From Polytrichum commune (lineage: Eukaryota; Streptophyta; Polytrichopsida; Polytrichales; Polytrichaceae): a stretch of DNA of 60,000 nucleotides. Both the position numbers and the translations under genes were made by a program. Below are positions 58,627 through 60,000 of the stretch, in pieces. Location: assembly GCA_950295325.1 (NCBI GenBank), contig OX485804.1:28088001-28148000 (forward strand), in the 5' to 3' direction. The notes beneath the pieces were generated by a model, which searched no databases, had not been told where the DNA came from, and saw only the letters and a list, made by a program, of their open reading frames with translations. Position 1 is the stretch's first letter. Each line of letters starts with the position of its first letter.

Positions 58627-59152
58627 GGTGGCAACTCAAACAAATAATTACAGGGGGCTCGTCCAGAAACTTCACAAAGGCATAGATTATGTACACATAA
58701 TCGTACATATAATCTAGATTATGTTTCAAATTATTTGAATGTAAGAGTTTCAAAAGAGAAGTGGGAGAGAAGCCACCGAGAGAAGTCGGGAAGAGAGTTA
58801 GGGTAAGGGCTCACAAGCCAAAATAATCCAGATTATCTTCATTTTTTTGTAAATTATCTAAATTATAATTGGGTCTAATGGAGACTAAATTATAATTGGG
58901 TCTAATGGAGACCAAATTATGGACGAGCCCCTCTGTCCAATAGAGAGTCCACATTATTTTCAAATTATTGATGTATTATAATACATAGACATGTTCAAAT
59001 CAAAGAAATTATTACGTATTATGGACAATTTCAATGTGCACTACATCACTCCATTCTAACATCTATAAAATTGTTCTTTGGTATGAATGTACGTACAAGA
59101 ATAATATGGATGGATTATCTATTATAAATTATTTTGCACTAGTTGCCACCCT
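58627..59152. repeat. Two nested inverted-repeat elements
   Basis: The outer pair is GGGTGGCAACT near 58626 and AGTTGCCACCC near 59142-59152. The inner pair is AGGGGGCTCGTCCA at 58652-58665 and TGGACGAGCCCCTCT at 58920-58934. Inside the inner element a 27-bp unit 'ctaaattataattgggtcta...' is repeated twice (about 58857-58911). Both look like MITEs, one inside the other, but clear target duplications were not found. Confidence 0.6.
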
Positions 59153-59758
59153 GGGATTCAAACTTGATGGTGTTCCATGTTTCGTGACGGATACACTCCA
59201 TATACAAGAGTGAGGTTCTTTATAATCCGCCATTAGAAATTCATTGAATTACAACAGACAGCACGCTTTTCAATCCAAAGCCTCATAGTCCTGAAGTATG
59301 ACGATGATCAAGTTTTTATGTTTTTATTATCACTTACATTGATTACTCTGAGATGTAGACCTAGATATATGTGTTCTACACTTTGATGTCCAAAAAGTCA
59401 TTTCATAACCATTTTCTATGAATAAAATTCTAACCGAGACCCTAAACACTGCAAAGCTTGTGCTATATGTAATCAAGTGTCTGAGTACTTGAAAAGGCAT
59501 TAAACATTTAACGCCAGGTTCTTTTGGAAATTCCACGTCCAACTGCTTCTATTGTGAATCCCAAACCCGCTGTATGTTGTTGTTGATGAACCTCCAAATC
59601 TTGGACTTTGGAATAATCTCCAACACTGGGTTGCAGGTCACTTGAATTGAGGAACATCTGCTCAATTAAGAATTGACTTTTTCTGCATAACTGCAGTTAA
59701 TACACCCTTCAAGGATCATGTCCATAATCGTGACCTAATTACGAAACATTATCTCAGC

Positions 59759-60000
59759 TCAATCCCCCTCAGCCACTTTATCGCCAGGCAAATCTGTAAA
59801 TATGAATCTCTTCTTGCCTATTATCAAGGCTAGTGCCTCTTTTAGGCTGTGGCAGTGTAGCCTTGATGACTTGGTGAACCTCCTGACAGACTTGACAGTA
59901 AAACAACATTCTCTGGTTGTGAATTTTACAAACTCCAGGAATTTTATCACATGGACTACATCATCGCGGCTGCACTCGAATGCATCTGAGAACAAGGAGC
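59759..60000 (-). CDS. Possible 3' terminal exon of a gene running off the right edge
   Basis: The - strand frame reads DAFECSRDDVVHVIKFLEFV, KFTTRECCFTVKSVRRFTKS and HCHSLKEALALIIGKKRFIF and ends TDLPGDKVAEGD with a stop at 59759. It has amino-acid variety like real protein, is open to the window edge apart from the first few codons, and no repeat explains it. I do not recognise the family. It could also be an isolated relic. Confidence 0.25.
   Translation of the reverse strand, partial: SLFSDAFECSRDDVVHVIKFLEFVKFTTRECCFTVKSVRRFTKSSRLHCHSLKEALALIIGKKRFIFTDLPGDKVAEGD

Noticed and set aside
1-60000. CRISPR arrays, operons, bacterial promoters
   Set aside because: The spliced genes, MITEs and LINE show a plant nuclear genome; no spaced short direct repeats of CRISPR type exist.

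Overview
The window reads as nuclear DNA of a green plant (streptophyte). Three multi-exon genes with GT-AG introns sit in roughly 50 kb of repeat-rich, mostly AT-rich DNA. The spacing, moderate introns and unusual retroelement content suggest a non-flowering lineage, but I cannot name the species. No bacterial features, rRNA, tRNA or CRISPR array were seen.

Host genes, all on the + strand: (1) 7163-10698, five exons, a GT8 glycosyltransferase of the PGSIP6/IPUT1 type (inositol phosphorylceramide glucuronosyltransferase); (2) 14759-19405, eight exons, a coproporphyrinogen III oxidase of heme/chlorophyll synthesis with a plastid-transit-like N terminus; (3) 37432-41233, three exons, a GT61 (DUF563) Golgi-type glycosyltransferase with a long coiled-coil stem. 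All exon joins keep frame. The three do not form one pathway; two make glycoconjugates in the secretory system and one makes tetrapyrroles. A possible fourth gene end lies on the - strand at the right edge.

Repeats by region. 1-6140: dispersed repeats and a 214-bp unit repeated three times. 6667-7140: three degenerate 157-bp units directly before the GT8 start codon. 12295-13370: a repeat interrupted by another repeat, then a foldback MITE. 16449-17685: two foldback MITEs in introns of the oxidase gene, with a third, near-perfect copy at 27936-28271 inside a broken LINE. 22123-24112: a perfect hairpin and a 384-bp tandem duplication. 29120-29618 and 33155-33663: two PIF/Harbinger-type MITEs with TTA target duplications, in opposite orientation; a related-looking element is at 57991-58327.

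The most striking object is a long non-LTR retrotransposon on the - strand (about 43.6-53.07 kb, perhaps resuming at 55.75 kb). In order it carries an intact ORF1, a 2A-like motif (GDIELKPGP), an AP-type endonuclease, a reverse transcriptase, an unassigned domain, RNase H, a CCHC knuckle and a C-terminal RPD...E...K segment resembling a restriction-like endonuclease. Two endonuclease types in one LINE is the plan known from the Dualen/RandI group of Chlamydomonas. This copy is dead (stops, an 11-bp duplication in the endonuclease, YTDN in place of YxDD). A DNA transposon with an 8-bp target duplication (53070-55752) has inserted in its ORF1 region, and a short relative of that transposon with its own 8-bp duplication (53703-54266) has inserted in it: a three-level nest.
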